NCBI GenBank assembly: GCA_028713005.1
Contig: JAQTPC010000001.1
Span: forward strand, 1-33,413
Length of the DNA stretch: 33,413 nt
Source of the DNA: Minisyncoccota bacterium
GTDB lineage: Bacteria; Patescibacteriota; Minisyncoccia; Phycocordibacterales; PALSA-1337
Reading direction: 5' to 3'
The position numbers and the translations under genes were made by a program. Position 1 is the first letter of the stretch. Each line of letters opens with the position of its first letter. Below the pieces are notes generated by a model, which saw nothing but the letters and a program-made list of their open reading frames with translations, did no database searches and was not told the origin of the DNA. Positions 14,555 to 22,668 of this stretch are shown here, piece after piece.

Positions 14555-15490
14555 ATGAAAAAAATATTTATACTCATCGCTATACTCTGCGGATTGATCG
14601 TACTGTTACTCGTAGCCATGCTCAGTTTCGGTATGATCGGTATCGGTCCTACTCCATCGGAAGATGCTCCAGTTACAATTGTGCCTAACACTGCTTTGCA
14701 TGACGCGACATTCCTCATTGGCGGGCAGTCAGTCACACTTAAAGACGGAAAATCAGAAATGCCTACTGCACCAGGATCAATCGGGGAGATTTCAACCGAA
14801 TATTTCGGTAATGATGTTGTATACGACTTCAACGGTGACAGCATTGCAGACCGCGCTTTTATTGTTGCTCAGTCAACTGGTGGCACCGGTGTGTTTTATT
14901 ACGTAGTTGCTATCCTTAGCAGTTCAAAGGGTAACATTGGTTCAGAGGGATATTTTCTCGGCGATCGCATCGCACCTCAGACTACTGAAATGAACGGTAA
15001 TATCATTGTTGTAAATTATGCAGATAGAAAGCCGGCTGACAGTTTTACTACACCACCATCAGTCGGTAAGACAGTTCGTTTGATACTTGATCCAAAAACA
15101 ATGACATTTGGCATCGTGGCAAATAACTTTGAAGGCGAAGCAAATCCTGCTCAAATGACGTTGACACAGCAAAAATGGAATTGGATAAGTATAAAATATA
15201 GTAATGGAGCAAATATTACCCCAAAGATTCCAAGTAAATTCTCTCTGACATTTAAGAAAGATGGTACCTTTAGTGCATCGACAGATTGTAATGGTGTTGG
15301 TGGTGAGTATAAAACAACAGGTTCAACAATAGTATTTGATAAGATGATGTCTACTCTCATGTATTGTGATGGTTCACAAGAAGGTGATTTTAGTAAAGCC
15401 ATTGGGGAAGTAAGCGCATACCGCTTTACCTCAAAGGGCGAACTTATTTTCGACCTCAAGCAAAATAGTGGGACAATGACATTTAATTAA
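14555..15490 (+). CDS. META-domain (HslJ-like) membrane-anchored protein
   Basis: A 311-residue protein from the ATG at 14555; the upstream in-frame Met at 14534 would lie within the promoter. An N-terminal membrane segment (IFILIAILCGLIVLLLVAML) is followed by an extracellular domain with an EF-hand-like DFNGDSIADRAF (about 85-96), then a C-terminal META domain of about 100 residues (SLTFKKDGTFSASTDCNGVG). META domains occur in heat-shock and motility-related proteins, with no enzymatic activity known to me. The short hop to the AI-2E family permease (9 bases) suggests one operon. Confidence 0.78.
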   Translation: MKKIFILIAILCGLIVLLLVAMLSFGMIGIGPTPSEDAPVTIVPNTALHDATFLIGGQSVTLKDGKSEMPTAPGSIGEISTEYFGNDVVYDFNGDSIADRAFIVAQSTGGTGVFYYVVAILSSSKGNIGSEGYFLGDRIAPQTTEMNGNIIVVNYADRKPADSFTTPPSVGKTVRLILDPKTMTFGIVANNFEGEANPAQMTLTQQKWNWISIKYSNGANITPKIPSKFSLTFKKDGTFSASTDCNGVGGEYKTTGSTIVFDKMMSTLMYCDGSQEGDFSKAIGEVSAYRFTSKGELIFDLKQNSGTMTFN

Positions 15491-15499
15491 TAAAAATTT

Positions 15500-16558
15500 A
15501 TGGTCAATCGCAAACTACAACTTCAATTCTTGCTCGTTCTCTTGATCGGTACACTGATACTTTCGTTCTTTATCTTCAAACCATTCCTTGCACCACTTGC
15601 ACTGGCTATAGTATTTTCTGTTGTTCTACAGCCGCTATATAAGTTTGTCTTGCGCCGTATAGGCAATAGGCCTTCGATCGCGTCGTTACTCACAGTTGTT
15701 TTGAGTATCCTCTGCATATTTATTCCTGCAGCTCTCCTCGGTACGCAGGTATTTCAAGAAGCCCGCAACTTGTATGGATCACTTGCTCAAAATGGCGGTG
15801 GAACAAATACACTTGTGACAATTATTCAGCATGCAGGGCATAGCCTCAATGGATATTTTCCTGGAGCCGAGTCTGCTTCAGTAGATTTTTCAAGTAATGT
15901 CGATGAATATGTTAAACAAGGCCTGAGTTGGTTCGTAAACAATCTTGGTAATGCACTATCAGGAGCGTCAGCACTCGTGCTCGATCTTTCAGTCTTTGTT
16001 ATCGCTCTATACTACCTGCTCAAAGATGGATATAAGCTCAAAAAAGCAATTGTAGCCCTCAGTCCTCTCGAAGATACTGCTGATGAACGTGTATTTAGTA
16101 AACTCGGTATTGCGGTCAATTCGGTCATCCGAGGCAATCTGATTATAGCTCTAATTCAGGGTTGTATGACTGCAATTGGGTTTACTATTTTTGGTGTGCC
16201 GAATGCCTTTTTATGGGGAACAGTGGCTTCAATTGCTTCACTTGTTCCTGGTATGGGTACAGTGCTCGTACTTGGTCCAGCTGTGCTCTATCTATTCTGG
16301 TCAGATCATACTATTGCAGCCGTCGGCCTTATTGTCTGGGGAACCTTCGCAGTGGGACTCATTGATAACTTGCTTGGCCCAAAGCTCATGGGAAAGGGTA
16401 TGGAACTTCATCCGCTCTACATACTGCTTTCAGTTCTTGGTGGTATCGCTTTCTTTGGTCCCATAGGTATCTTTCTCGGACCGCTTGCACTCAACCTCCT
16501 CTTTGCGTTTATCGAAATATATACGTTTTTGACACATCAGATTATGAGTGATAAATAG
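15500..16558 (+). CDS. AI-2E/PerM family membrane transporter
   Basis: A 352-residue integral membrane protein with about seven or eight segments. The family order is visible: an N-terminal pair (FLLVLLIGTLILSFFIFKPF), a long extracytoplasmic loop (about 95-150), then SVIRGNLIIALIQGCMTAIG and the C-terminal DNLLGPKLMGKGMELHPLYI block typical of this family. Some members export autoinducer-2 or act as Na+/H+ antiporters, but for most the substrate is unknown, so the family name should not be read as quorum sensing. It follows the META gene closely. Confidence 0.88.
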   Translation: MVNRKLQLQFLLVLLIGTLILSFFIFKPFLAPLALAIVFSVVLQPLYKFVLRRIGNRPSIASLLTVVLSILCIFIPAALLGTQVFQEARNLYGSLAQNGGGTNTLVTIIQHAGHSLNGYFPGAESASVDFSSNVDEYVKQGLSWFVNNLGNALSGASALVLDLSVFVIALYYLLKDGYKLKKAIVALSPLEDTADERVFSKLGIAVNSVIRGNLIIALIQGCMTAIGFTIFGVPNAFLWGTVASIASLVPGMGTVLVLGPAVLYLFWSDHTIAAVGLIVWGTFAVGLIDNLLGPKLMGKGMELHPLYILLSVLGGIAFFGPIGIFLGPLALNLLFAFIEIYTFLTHQIMSDK

Positions 16559-16586
16559 GAAAAATCGCGTAATAAAATCAGGTTTT

Positions 16587-16630
16587 GATTCGTCACCACC
16601 TGTGATAGGAACCTGGTCGAATCCTATTGT
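16587..16630 (+). terminator. Possible weak terminator after the AI-2E permease
   Basis: GATTCG (16587-16592) pairs with CGAATC (16618-16623), and inside the region ATAGGA/TCCTAT can pair as an alternative. The T-run is broken. It resembles a tRNA T-arm by chance but no tRNA fits around it. Confidence 0.3.
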
Positions 16631-16654
16631 ATTATTAATATTAATATAACTACC

Positions 16655-17029
16655 ATGACCTTTAACAAAATTGTATTTGGCGGTATCTTGGTCCTTGTAT
16701 TCGCATTCGGCGTAGCGTTGTACTCAATGCCTCACAGTGCGTTTGCTTCAGCTGTCTCGACACTTGCCGGCCGTGATCTTACGACAGGTTCGCGTGGCGA
16801 CGATGTTGCAGATCTGCAAGGATTGCTTGGTGAGCAAGGATATCTGGTCATGCCCGTTGGTGTGCCATTCGGTTATTTTGGTCCATTGACCAAGACTGCT
16901 CTTGCAAGCTACCAGGCATCAATCGGAGTTTCTCCTACAGGATACTATGGTCCTATTACGCGCATGAAGATGGTTCAGGTATTTACGACACATGGATGGA
17001 TGGCACTCCTCGCAAGCGTTAATCGTTAA
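16655..17029 (+). CDS. Secreted peptidoglycan-binding domain protein
   Basis: A 124-residue protein with a signal segment (VFGGILVLVFAFGVALYSM, cleavage near AFA) and a single PG_binding_1-type domain: GSRGDDVADLQGLLGEQGYL, then GYFGPLTKTALASYQ and GYYGPITRMKMVQV. Such domains hold proteins on the cell wall. There is no catalytic domain, so it could be a wall-bound adaptor. Possible -10 boxes (TATAAC or TAATAT) lie within ten bases of the ATG, again pointing to a short leader. Confidence 0.82.
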   Translation: MTFNKIVFGGILVLVFAFGVALYSMPHSAFASAVSTLAGRDLTTGSRGDDVADLQGLLGEQGYLVMPVGVPFGYFGPLTKTALASYQASIGVSPTGYYGPITRMKMVQVFTTHGWMALLASVNR

Positions 17030-17043
17030 TAGAAAAAGAAAAG

Positions 17044-17066
17044 ACGCTCACGGTGGGCGTTTTTTC
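17044..17066 (+). terminator. Rho-independent terminator of the peptidoglycan-binding gene
   Basis: ACGCTC / GGGCGT (one G-T pair) with a short loop, then T6, 14 bases after the stop. Confidence 0.7.
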
Positions 17067-17094
17067 TTTGCATGTAAATCATCTGGACAATAAA

Positions 17095-17120
17095 AATCCC
17101 CGCCGGCAAAGGTGGGGATT
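17095..17120 (-). terminator. Rho-independent terminator of the leftward unknown gene
   Basis: AATCCCCGCC / GGTGGGGATT with a six-base loop; the T-run is on the minus strand. Confidence 0.75.
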
Positions 17121-17140
17121 GTGATTGAAACTAAACAACA

Positions 17141-17647
17141 TTATTGCCGTGGAAAATAGAGATTGTCGAGATTAAGGCGACGAACGTTTACGTGCTCGAT
17201 ATCAACATCGAACATAACTGAGAGTTTTTTGAATACTCCAGTCAAAGTTTCAATCTCATCACGCTCGATGACTTCGCCAGAAATGATACTGCCACCAGGC
17301 CTGTTGATTTCAAAGAAATGCATCGGCATAGGTTTGGTTGCGTGATACATATTCAATCCGCAGATTCGACGCTCCGGTTCCACGGTGCCGGTAAGCATCT
17401 GAACAGCAGCTAAGAAGTGCTTGCAGACTAGGGAAGGAGTTTCTCCGTTACCCCCGCCTGTGAATACGTATGTATCCTGTGTGAGAGGGTGGCCGATATG
17501 TGTTTTAAAGTCGTGCATCGGACCTTCGAAACGTCTGAACCAGTCGATGTTAAACGGCTTTGTCAGTTGGCTTAAGTCAGTGAGCATGGACATGTCGAGA
17601 CCGTTAAGTCCATCTGTTGAACTTTTGGTGAGAGCTTCAGTTTTCAT
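17141..17647 (-). CDS. Cytosolic hypothetical protein
   Basis: A 168-residue soluble protein without signal or membrane segment. A good ribosome site (AAGGA) lies before the ATG at 17647. Notable pieces are TYVFTGGGNGETPSLVCKHF and MFDVDIEHVNVRRLNLDNLY. I do not recognise the family. It has its own terminator. It could be a small binding protein, but no catalytic motif is convincing. Confidence 0.65.
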   Translation of the reverse strand: MKTEALTKSSTDGLNGLDMSMLTDLSQLTKPFNIDWFRRFEGPMHDFKTHIGHPLTQDTYVFTGGGNGETPSLVCKHFLAAVQMLTGTVEPERRICGLNMYHATKPMPMHFFEINRPGGSIISGEVIERDEIETLTGVFKKLSVMFDVDIEHVNVRRLNLDNLYFPRQ

Positions 17648-17723
17648 AGATCAAATTCCTTGGGTTGTTTTGTTTTGCTGTTCAAATTATATATTAACAT
17701 GTTTTGCATATAAGGTCAACATG

Positions 17724-17755
17724 GCAAAAAAGCCCACCGATAGGGGCTTTTTTGC
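17724..17755 (-). terminator. Rho-independent terminator of the fibronectin III gene
   Basis: A perfect 12-base stem GCAAAAAAGCCC / GGGCTTTTTTGC with an eight-base loop, 20 bases after the stop on the minus strand. It is symmetrical in A/T-run and may work both ways. Confidence 0.85.
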
Positions 17756-17776
17756 TTAATTTTTTAGAGAGACTAT

Positions 17777-18772
17777 TTAGATACCTGCTGTCGTAGTAAA
17801 TGAGAATTCATTTGTACGGCTTGTATTTCCAGTAGAGTCCTTTGACTCATATACCATGTAATATTGTGTACTTGTTGCAAGACCAGTAACTGTTATAGCG
17901 TGCGCACTTACGAGTGAAGTGTTCTCAACGAACGCAGTAGTACTCGCTGCTACATTGACTGGTGTACTTGTTGAGTAATAGGCCTTTGTTGTTGCATTCT
18001 CATTTGTCTTCCATGAAAGCTGAACGGTTGTTGAACCAATGATAGCAACTGCATTTGTGATGACTGGCGCACTCGTATCAGTGGTTGTAGCAACTACAGG
18101 ATAGTTCTTGGTAGTAAATGATGTTTGAGCTGAGGTGGCAGTATTTCCTGCAGCATCACGTGAACGAATGACCATGTAATATGTTGTACTTGCAGATAGT
18201 GGACTGAGGACGACAACATGATCTCTGTTTAATGATGTTTGTAGGACTACCTTGGTCGTACTCGCAGATAAATCGACAGGAGTGTTCAAACTATAGAACA
18301 CCGTCGTGTCAGATTTTTCGTTGGTAAACCAACGGATAACGGCATCTGTGATACGAGGATTGATACTGAGAGCACCTAGGATAGGCGCGGTTGTATCTGT
18401 CGTTGTACCTGTGCCAGGTGTACTTGTAGAATGTTCCTTGTCGTATTTCTTACCAATACCGAAGGGAAGATTACATTCATCTCCTATTGAGACTGTCGTA
18501 TTGTGTTTGATCCAGCCTGGTGCGATGAGATGACCGAAGGCACGGACACAACTCTTATTATCTTTTTTGTTGTTTTTATCCGTATCTTTCTCAACCTTTA
18601 CCTGTACTTTGGCTTGATCATTTTTTACCTGTTCATTTTTATTTGAGCGATTTTCATTGTCACTGTTGCCTTTGCCATTATCTTTTGCAAATGTAGACAA
18701 TGGACTCAATATGAGAGTTCCTACCAGTAGACTACCGCTTATGAGTGCTCCAATTTTTAAATATTTTTTCAT
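17777..18772 (-). CDS. Secreted protein with two fibronectin type III-like domains
   Basis: A 331-residue protein with a signal peptide (LKIGALISGSLLVGTLILSP, cut near FAKD), a Lys/Asn/Asp-rich segment (about 30-75), a two-cysteine segment (SCVRAFGHLIAPGWIKHN ... DEC), a Thr/Ser linker and two repeats of about 100 residues. Each repeat has TDTTAP or TDTSAP at its head, a WxTNE core (IRWFTNEKSDTTVFYS; LSWKTNENATTKAYYS) and a YYMVxxSxDxxGNT end. This is the domain type seen at the N-terminus of purple acid phosphatases and in many Patescibacteria surface proteins. Likely role: adhesion or display at the cell surface. Confidence 0.8.
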   Translation of the reverse strand: MKKYLKIGALISGSLLVGTLILSPLSTFAKDNGKGNSDNENRSNKNEQVKNDQAKVQVKVEKDTDKNNKKDNKSCVRAFGHLIAPGWIKHNTTVSIGDECNLPFGIGKKYDKEHSTSTPGTGTTTDTTAPILGALSINPRITDAVIRWFTNEKSDTTVFYSLNTPVDLSASTTKVVLQTSLNRDHVVVLSPLSASTTYYMVIRSRDAAGNTATSAQTSFTTKNYPVVATTTDTSAPVITNAVAIIGSTTVQLSWKTNENATTKAYYSTSTPVNVAASTTAFVENTSLVSAHAITVTGLATSTQYYMVYESKDSTGNTSRTNEFSFTTTAGI

Positions 18773-18961
18773 GATTTTAAATGTGTATAATTAATGCTAA
18801 TAAAATGTACATCGTGTGTACCGTGCGACCTTTTCACACATTAAGGTAGACGAGATGGGGCATATATTCTTACCTAGACAGGCCAAATTCAACGTTGTAT
18901 CATGGAAATACGTTAATATGAATAATAAGGTAAGATTTGACTGCCATATACGTCTTTACCC

Positions 18962-19492
18962 ATGAACACTCGAGTGAAAGACCGATTTGTACAAATACAT
19001 ACAGAGCATGCGGATTCGATATTTCGATTTTGTTTTTTACGAGTGTCTGACCGAAATGTGGCTATAGACCTCACTCAAGATGTATTTATGCGCTATTGGG
19101 ATAACTTGATTAAAGGAAACAATATACAGAATGATAAAGCTTTTTTATTTACCGTCGCTCGAAATATCATTATTGATTGGTATAGAAAGAAAAAATCAAT
19201 TTCCCTCGATGCGCTCCAAGAAGAAAACGATGATCCAGAGGAGTTCGCCTTGATAGAAGATAATGCGAAAGGTGCCCTTGAACTCAGTACAGAAAGTCGT
19301 TTCTTGCTCGATAAAATCAAATCGCTCCCACATACGTCACAGCAAGTTCTCTATTTTAAATATATTGAGGATTTGAAGCCAAAAGAGATTGCAGAGATTC
19401 TACATATAAAAGAGAATGCAGTGTCCGTCCGAATATTCCGAGCCCTTGAAGATCTGCGAAAATTGACCGGCTACGATATACCGCCACAATAA
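18962..19492 (+). CDS. ECF-type RNA polymerase sigma factor
   Basis: A 176-residue sigma-70 family protein. Region 2 spans about residues 14-85 (DSIFRFCFLRVSDRNVAIDL; TQDVFMRYWD), including a -10 contact helix (FLFTVARNIIIDWYRKKK). Region 4 spans about 115-170 (SQQVLYFKYIEDLKPKEIAE; ILHIKENAVSVRIFRALEDL), a helix-turn-helix for the -35 box. Regions 1 and 3 are absent, as usual for ECF factors. The partner gene starts five bases after its stop. Sigma factors of this class usually respond to envelope stress; the next gene fits an anchoring partner. Confidence 0.88.
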   Translation: MNTRVKDRFVQIHTEHADSIFRFCFLRVSDRNVAIDLTQDVFMRYWDNLIKGNNIQNDKAFLFTVARNIIIDWYRKKKSISLDALQEENDDPEEFALIEDNAKGALELSTESRFLLDKIKSLPHTSQQVLYFKYIEDLKPKEIAEILHIKENAVSVRIFRALEDLRKLTGYDIPPQ

Positions 19493-19497
19493 ATTGT

Positions 19498-20502
19498 ATG
19501 AAAAATAACCACATCAAAAACACCATAGTTGAAATAAAGAAGATATCTCTCACACACCAAGAGAAATCGGCGCTTTTTGATGTGCTTGATTGGTATGCTG
19601 AATCAAATCCTTCGGTTAAAAGTCCATATTCAATCTCAACATGGACTCATCAGTTGAGTAGACCATTGACCTATGTTCTCACTAGTTTACTCATCGTTCT
19701 TCTTGCTGGAGGCAGTAGTGTATTTGCGAGTGAAGGAGCGTTACCTGGTGATATCCTTTATCCGATCAAGATACATGTTTCTGAGCCACTTAAAGTTGCG
19801 CTTGCAACCTCACTTGAAGCAAAACAACAGGTTAAGGTTGCACAAGTTGAAGAGCGTCTCAAAGAAGCTGAGACATTGGCGGTTCAAGGCAGACTTACAT
19901 CATCAACATCTATTGAGATACAACAGGCTGTAGCAATGCGGGTGAGTGACGTGCATGATAGTTTGTCTGATAAAAATAAAAATCATCTTGAAGTTACACT
20001 CGCTGCACATGAAAATGTCTTGGAATCAATTAAGAAACACTCTTCTGATAGTGAAAAAACAAATATTGAAAATGTTCAAATTGCCTTGCGTCAAGATACA
20101 GAAGTAGCAAGCGCAAGCAGTGTTAGTAGTATTATGTTCGCTGCTAAAGTTGCTCCAATGAGAAGTGCGAAGATCAATCCTTCAGCATCAACGGCATTCA
20201 GTGAGAGAAAAGATAAAGTTCAAAAAGCTATTCAGGATGTTGATCAGAAAATTCATAACAATAGTAAAAATAACGATAGTGCAGATTCGTTTGAGCAGTC
20301 AATCTTAAATACCGCTTCAAGCTCAATACAAAATGCACAGACCAAGCTCAACCAAGCGGAAGACAATCATTCAAATAATAATGACGATGAGGCCAATGCT
20401 CTCATTGATGTGTCAGAAAAGAAAGTCCAGGAAGCATCTATCTCTATTGATCGTGGCCTAGAGTTGGGGAAGTTGAAGTGGTCAAATAGGGGGAACAAGT
20501 AA
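19498..20502 (+). CDS. DUF5667 membrane protein, probable anti-sigma factor
   Basis: A 334-residue protein with a short cytosolic N-terminus (about 1-55), one membrane segment (LTYVLTSLLIVLLAGGSSVF, about 58-77) and an exported domain. The domain begins with GALPGDILYPIKIHVSEPLK, the DUF5667 hallmark, and continues as a long coiled-coil (QQVKVAQVEERLKEAETLAV). The N-terminal piece resembles the sigma-binding segment of anti-sigma factors in size and place, and the gene is coupled to the sigma factor gene. Inferred role: hold the sigma factor at the membrane and release it on an external signal. The C-terminus is Lys-, Asn- and Ser-rich. Confidence 0.75.
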   Translation: MKNNHIKNTIVEIKKISLTHQEKSALFDVLDWYAESNPSVKSPYSISTWTHQLSRPLTYVLTSLLIVLLAGGSSVFASEGALPGDILYPIKIHVSEPLKVALATSLEAKQQVKVAQVEERLKEAETLAVQGRLTSSTSIEIQQAVAMRVSDVHDSLSDKNKNHLEVTLAAHENVLESIKKHSSDSEKTNIENVQIALRQDTEVASASSVSSIMFAAKVAPMRSAKINPSASTAFSERKDKVQKAIQDVDQKIHNNSKNNDSADSFEQSILNTASSSIQNAQTKLNQAEDNHSNNNDDEANALIDVSEKKVQEASISIDRGLELGKLKWSNRGNK

Positions 20503-20526
20503 GGTTGTGAGAACATATCTATAACC

Positions 20527-20555
20527 TTGACGTGTATACCCCTAGGGGGTATACT
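20527..20555 (+). promoter_or_regulatory. Copper operon promoter with CsoR operator in the spacer
   Basis: TTGACG (20527-20532) and TATACT (20550-20555) are 17 bases apart. The spacer and -10 box are made of the palindrome GTATACCCCTAGGGGGTATAC, here 20534-20554, a close match to the TACCC(C)-GGGGTA type of CsoR operator. CsoR bound here would block RNA polymerase; Cu(I) would release it. The ATG of csoR lies seven bases after the -10 box, so the transcript is probably leaderless. Confidence 0.85.
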
Positions 20556-20561
20556 ATACGT

Positions 20562-20828
20562 ATGAAAAAAGAGATCAAAAGTGCATCTCAGCGCCGTCTG
20601 TCGATTATCTCCGGACAAGTTCGTGGTATACAAGATATGGTCGAGCAGGAAAAATATTGCGTAGACATCATCACTCAAATTGAAGCTGTACGCGAGGCAC
20701 TTTCTGGCGTTGGGGATTTGATATTGCAAAATCATCTAGAAACTCATGTAACTGAACAGATCAATAATGGTGAAGAAAAAAAAGCTGTTACAGAGATTCT
20801 GAAGATTTTTAAGTTGGCCCAAAAATAA
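20562..20828 (+). CDS. csoR: CsoR-type copper-sensing repressor
   Basis: An 88-residue all-helical repressor of the CsoR/RcnR family. The Cu(I) ligands are visible as Cys33 (YCVDI) and His58 and His62 (NHLETH). Most CsoR proteins have Cys-His-Cys; the His in the third place is the variant known from Thermus. Family features include the RRLSIISGQVRGIQDMVEQE helix. It starts at 20562, not at the in-frame Met at 20532, because that one falls in the -35 box. It is expected to repress its own operon through the palindrome just upstream. The next gene starts one base after its stop. Confidence 0.9.
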   Translation: MKKEIKSASQRRLSIISGQVRGIQDMVEQEKYCVDIITQIEAVREALSGVGDLILQNHLETHVTEQINNGEEKKAVTEILKIFKLAQK

Positions 20829-20829
20829 T

Positions 20830-21240
20830 ATGAAATACCTATCTTCATTCATTTTGGTAGGATTTCTGAGTGTACTATTTTTTGGTTTTTTGCCGATGAA
20901 TCATGATATTCATGGTGACATGAATGTTGCTGAACAACCATGTCCAATCATTTCACTAATAAATACTCTCTGTGGAACGAGTGGATCATTTATGTTGTTT
21001 GATCATATATCTGCACTTCAGTCACTTTCAAATATTCCACTTTCACCAACTATTTTAGGACTCAGCTTGATTGCGGTTTTTATGTATGCACTGATTCATT
21101 TCCTTCAAATACGTAACGTGCAACGTATAATTATACTCAAATTTAAACCAGTATCTCATGAGTCATATCTGGCACTTAGATCATTTTTCAAAGTTCGCTC
21201 ATGGCTTTCATTATTTGTATTGAGCCCTTCATTCATATAA
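20830..21240 (+). CDS. Small membrane protein of the copper operon, unknown family
   Basis: A 136-residue protein. A first membrane segment (SSFILVGFLSVLFFGFLP, about 5-22) is followed by the exported loop MNHDIHGDMNVAEQPCPI (about 23-40), rich in Met, His and a Cys, and after CGTSG by a second membrane segment (about 72-92, TILGLSLIAVFMYALIHFLQ). The C-terminus is basic. I do not know the family. Its place, one base after csoR and before the copper transport genes, and the MxHxxHxxM pattern suggest an extracytoplasmic Cu-binding protein; that is inference. Confidence 0.7.
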   Translation: MKYLSSFILVGFLSVLFFGFLPMNHDIHGDMNVAEQPCPIISLINTLCGTSGSFMLFDHISALQSLSNIPLSPTILGLSLIAVFMYALIHFLQIRNVQRIIILKFKPVSHESYLALRSFFKVRSWLSLFVLSPSFI

Positions 21241-21255
21241 CGCATTATTATTAGT

Positions 21256-21264
21256 TGTTATATT
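21256..21264 (+). promoter_or_regulatory. Possible internal extended -10 promoter
   Basis: TGTTATATT (TGn plus TATATT at 21259-21264) lies eight bases before the ATG of the HMA-SafE fusion gene; it may give a second, copper-independent start. Confidence 0.4.
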
Positions 21265-21272
21265 GAATTACT

Positions 21273-22643
21273 ATGGCACATAAAAAAATCATACTACACA
21301 TCAAAGGAATGCATTGTCGGTCGTGCGAAATACTTCTCGAACAAAATATCAGCGAGGTTGAGGGGGTGAAAAAAATCATCACAAATTATAAGAAGGGTAT
21401 AGCTGAAATAGAACATTTTGGTGATACTCCACGTATGCGCGAGATAGAAAAAGCTATCAATAATGCGGGTTACACACTTGGGCTTGAGGATAAAAAGCAT
21501 TTTTTCTCACGAAATCCAAAAGATTATGCTGAGCTTGCTGTTGCCGCCTGTTCATTATTTCTGATATACACAGCACTTCGCGTACTTGGTGTATTTGATA
21601 TCAATCTAAACCTAAGCGGTACTCCAGGGCTTGTTGGCGTACTCCTTGTCGGTCTTACTGCGGGTGTTTCAACCTGTATGGCCCTCATTGGAGGTCTTGT
21701 GCTCGGTATTTCTTCACGACATGCTGAACTACACCCAGATGCCAGCACAAAGGAAAAATTTCGACCACATATTTTCTTTAATCTCGGTCGACTCGCTTCG
21801 TATGCGCTCCTTGGAGGCTTTATCGGTCTTCTAGGTTCTGCATTCAAGCTGTCCTCGCCGGTACTCGGATCAATCACTTTGATTCTCGGTATCGTTATGT
21901 TATTCCTTGGACTCAAACTCACGGAAATCTTTCCAAAACTGCATAACAAAGGTCTTGTGTTACCAAAAGCGGTCAGTAAATTCTTTGGCCTGAAAACTGA
22001 AACAAAAGAATATAGCCATCGCGGAGCATTCATCACTGGTGTGCTGACATTCTTTGTGCCGTGTGGATTTACCCAAGCGATGCAGTTATATGCAGTCAGT
22101 ACGGGTAGCTTCACCCAAGGCGCATTGATCATGGGAATATTTGCTCTCGGCACATTGCCGGGAATCATTGGTATCGGAGGTTTAACTTCCGCTATACGGG
22201 GTAGTTTTGCTCGTCACTTCTTCAAATTTGCTGGCCTTGTCGTTGTTGCTCTTGCATTCTTTAACATCATCACCGGTTTCAATCTCACTGGTTGGTCACT
22301 TCCTTCACTACCATCATTTGGTTCAATCACGCAGAGTGTCGGTGGTTCATCAAATAGACCGGTTGAGATCATTGACGGCAAACAAGTTGTATATATGACA
22401 CAAGAGGTTGGAGGTTATAGCCCAAATAAATTCACTATTAAAAAAGGTATTCCAGTGCTTTGGAAAATCACCAGTGAAAGTCAATTCACCTGTGCAGCAT
22501 ATATCTCGATGCCGTCTAGTGGTATACGTAAGCCGTTGAAGCTCGGAGAAAACATCATTGAATTTACCCCAACACAGACTGGGGTTATGAAATTTACCTG
22601 TTCAATGGGCATGTACACGGGCGTATTCAATGTGATTGATTAA
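21273..22643 (+). CDS. HMA - sulfite exporter TauE/SafE-like - cupredoxin-like fusion protein
   Basis: A 456-residue three-part protein. Residues about 5-75 are a heavy-metal-associated domain with GMHCRSC (Cys15, Cys18). Residues about 85-340 are a membrane domain of the SafE/DsbD-like type (LVGVLLVGLTAGVSTCMALI; TFFVPCGFTQAMQLYA), six or more spans, with one Cys in each of two repeat-like spans. The C-terminal about 100 residues (TQEVGGYSPNKFTIKKGIPV; Cys407, Cys443 in FTCSMGMYTG) look like a cupredoxin fold with a Cys/Met site. Likely role: accept Cu(I) in the cytosol and move it, or reducing power, to the outer cupredoxin. It fits between CsoR and CopA. The direction of transport is inferred. 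Confidence 0.85.
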   Translation: MAHKKIILHIKGMHCRSCEILLEQNISEVEGVKKIITNYKKGIAEIEHFGDTPRMREIEKAINNAGYTLGLEDKKHFFSRNPKDYAELAVAACSLFLIYTALRVLGVFDINLNLSGTPGLVGVLLVGLTAGVSTCMALIGGLVLGISSRHAELHPDASTKEKFRPHIFFNLGRLASYALLGGFIGLLGSAFKLSSPVLGSITLILGIVMLFLGLKLTEIFPKLHNKGLVLPKAVSKFFGLKTETKEYSHRGAFITGVLTFFVPCGFTQAMQLYAVSTGSFTQGALIMGIFALGTLPGIIGIGGLTSAIRGSFARHFFKFAGLVVVALAFFNIITGFNLTGWSLPSLPSFGSITQSVGGSSNRPVEIIDGKQVVYMTQEVGGYSPNKFTIKKGIPVLWKITSESQFTCAAYISMPSSGIRKPLKLGENIIEFTPTQTGVMKFTCSMGMYTGVFNVID

Positions 22644-22668
22644 CTATTCTTGATAATACAAATATTTT

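Noticed and set aside
16587-16630. tRNA gene
   Set aside because: A GGTCGAATCC-like T-arm is present, but no acceptor, D or anticodon stem can be drawn around it; it is more likely a weak hairpin.
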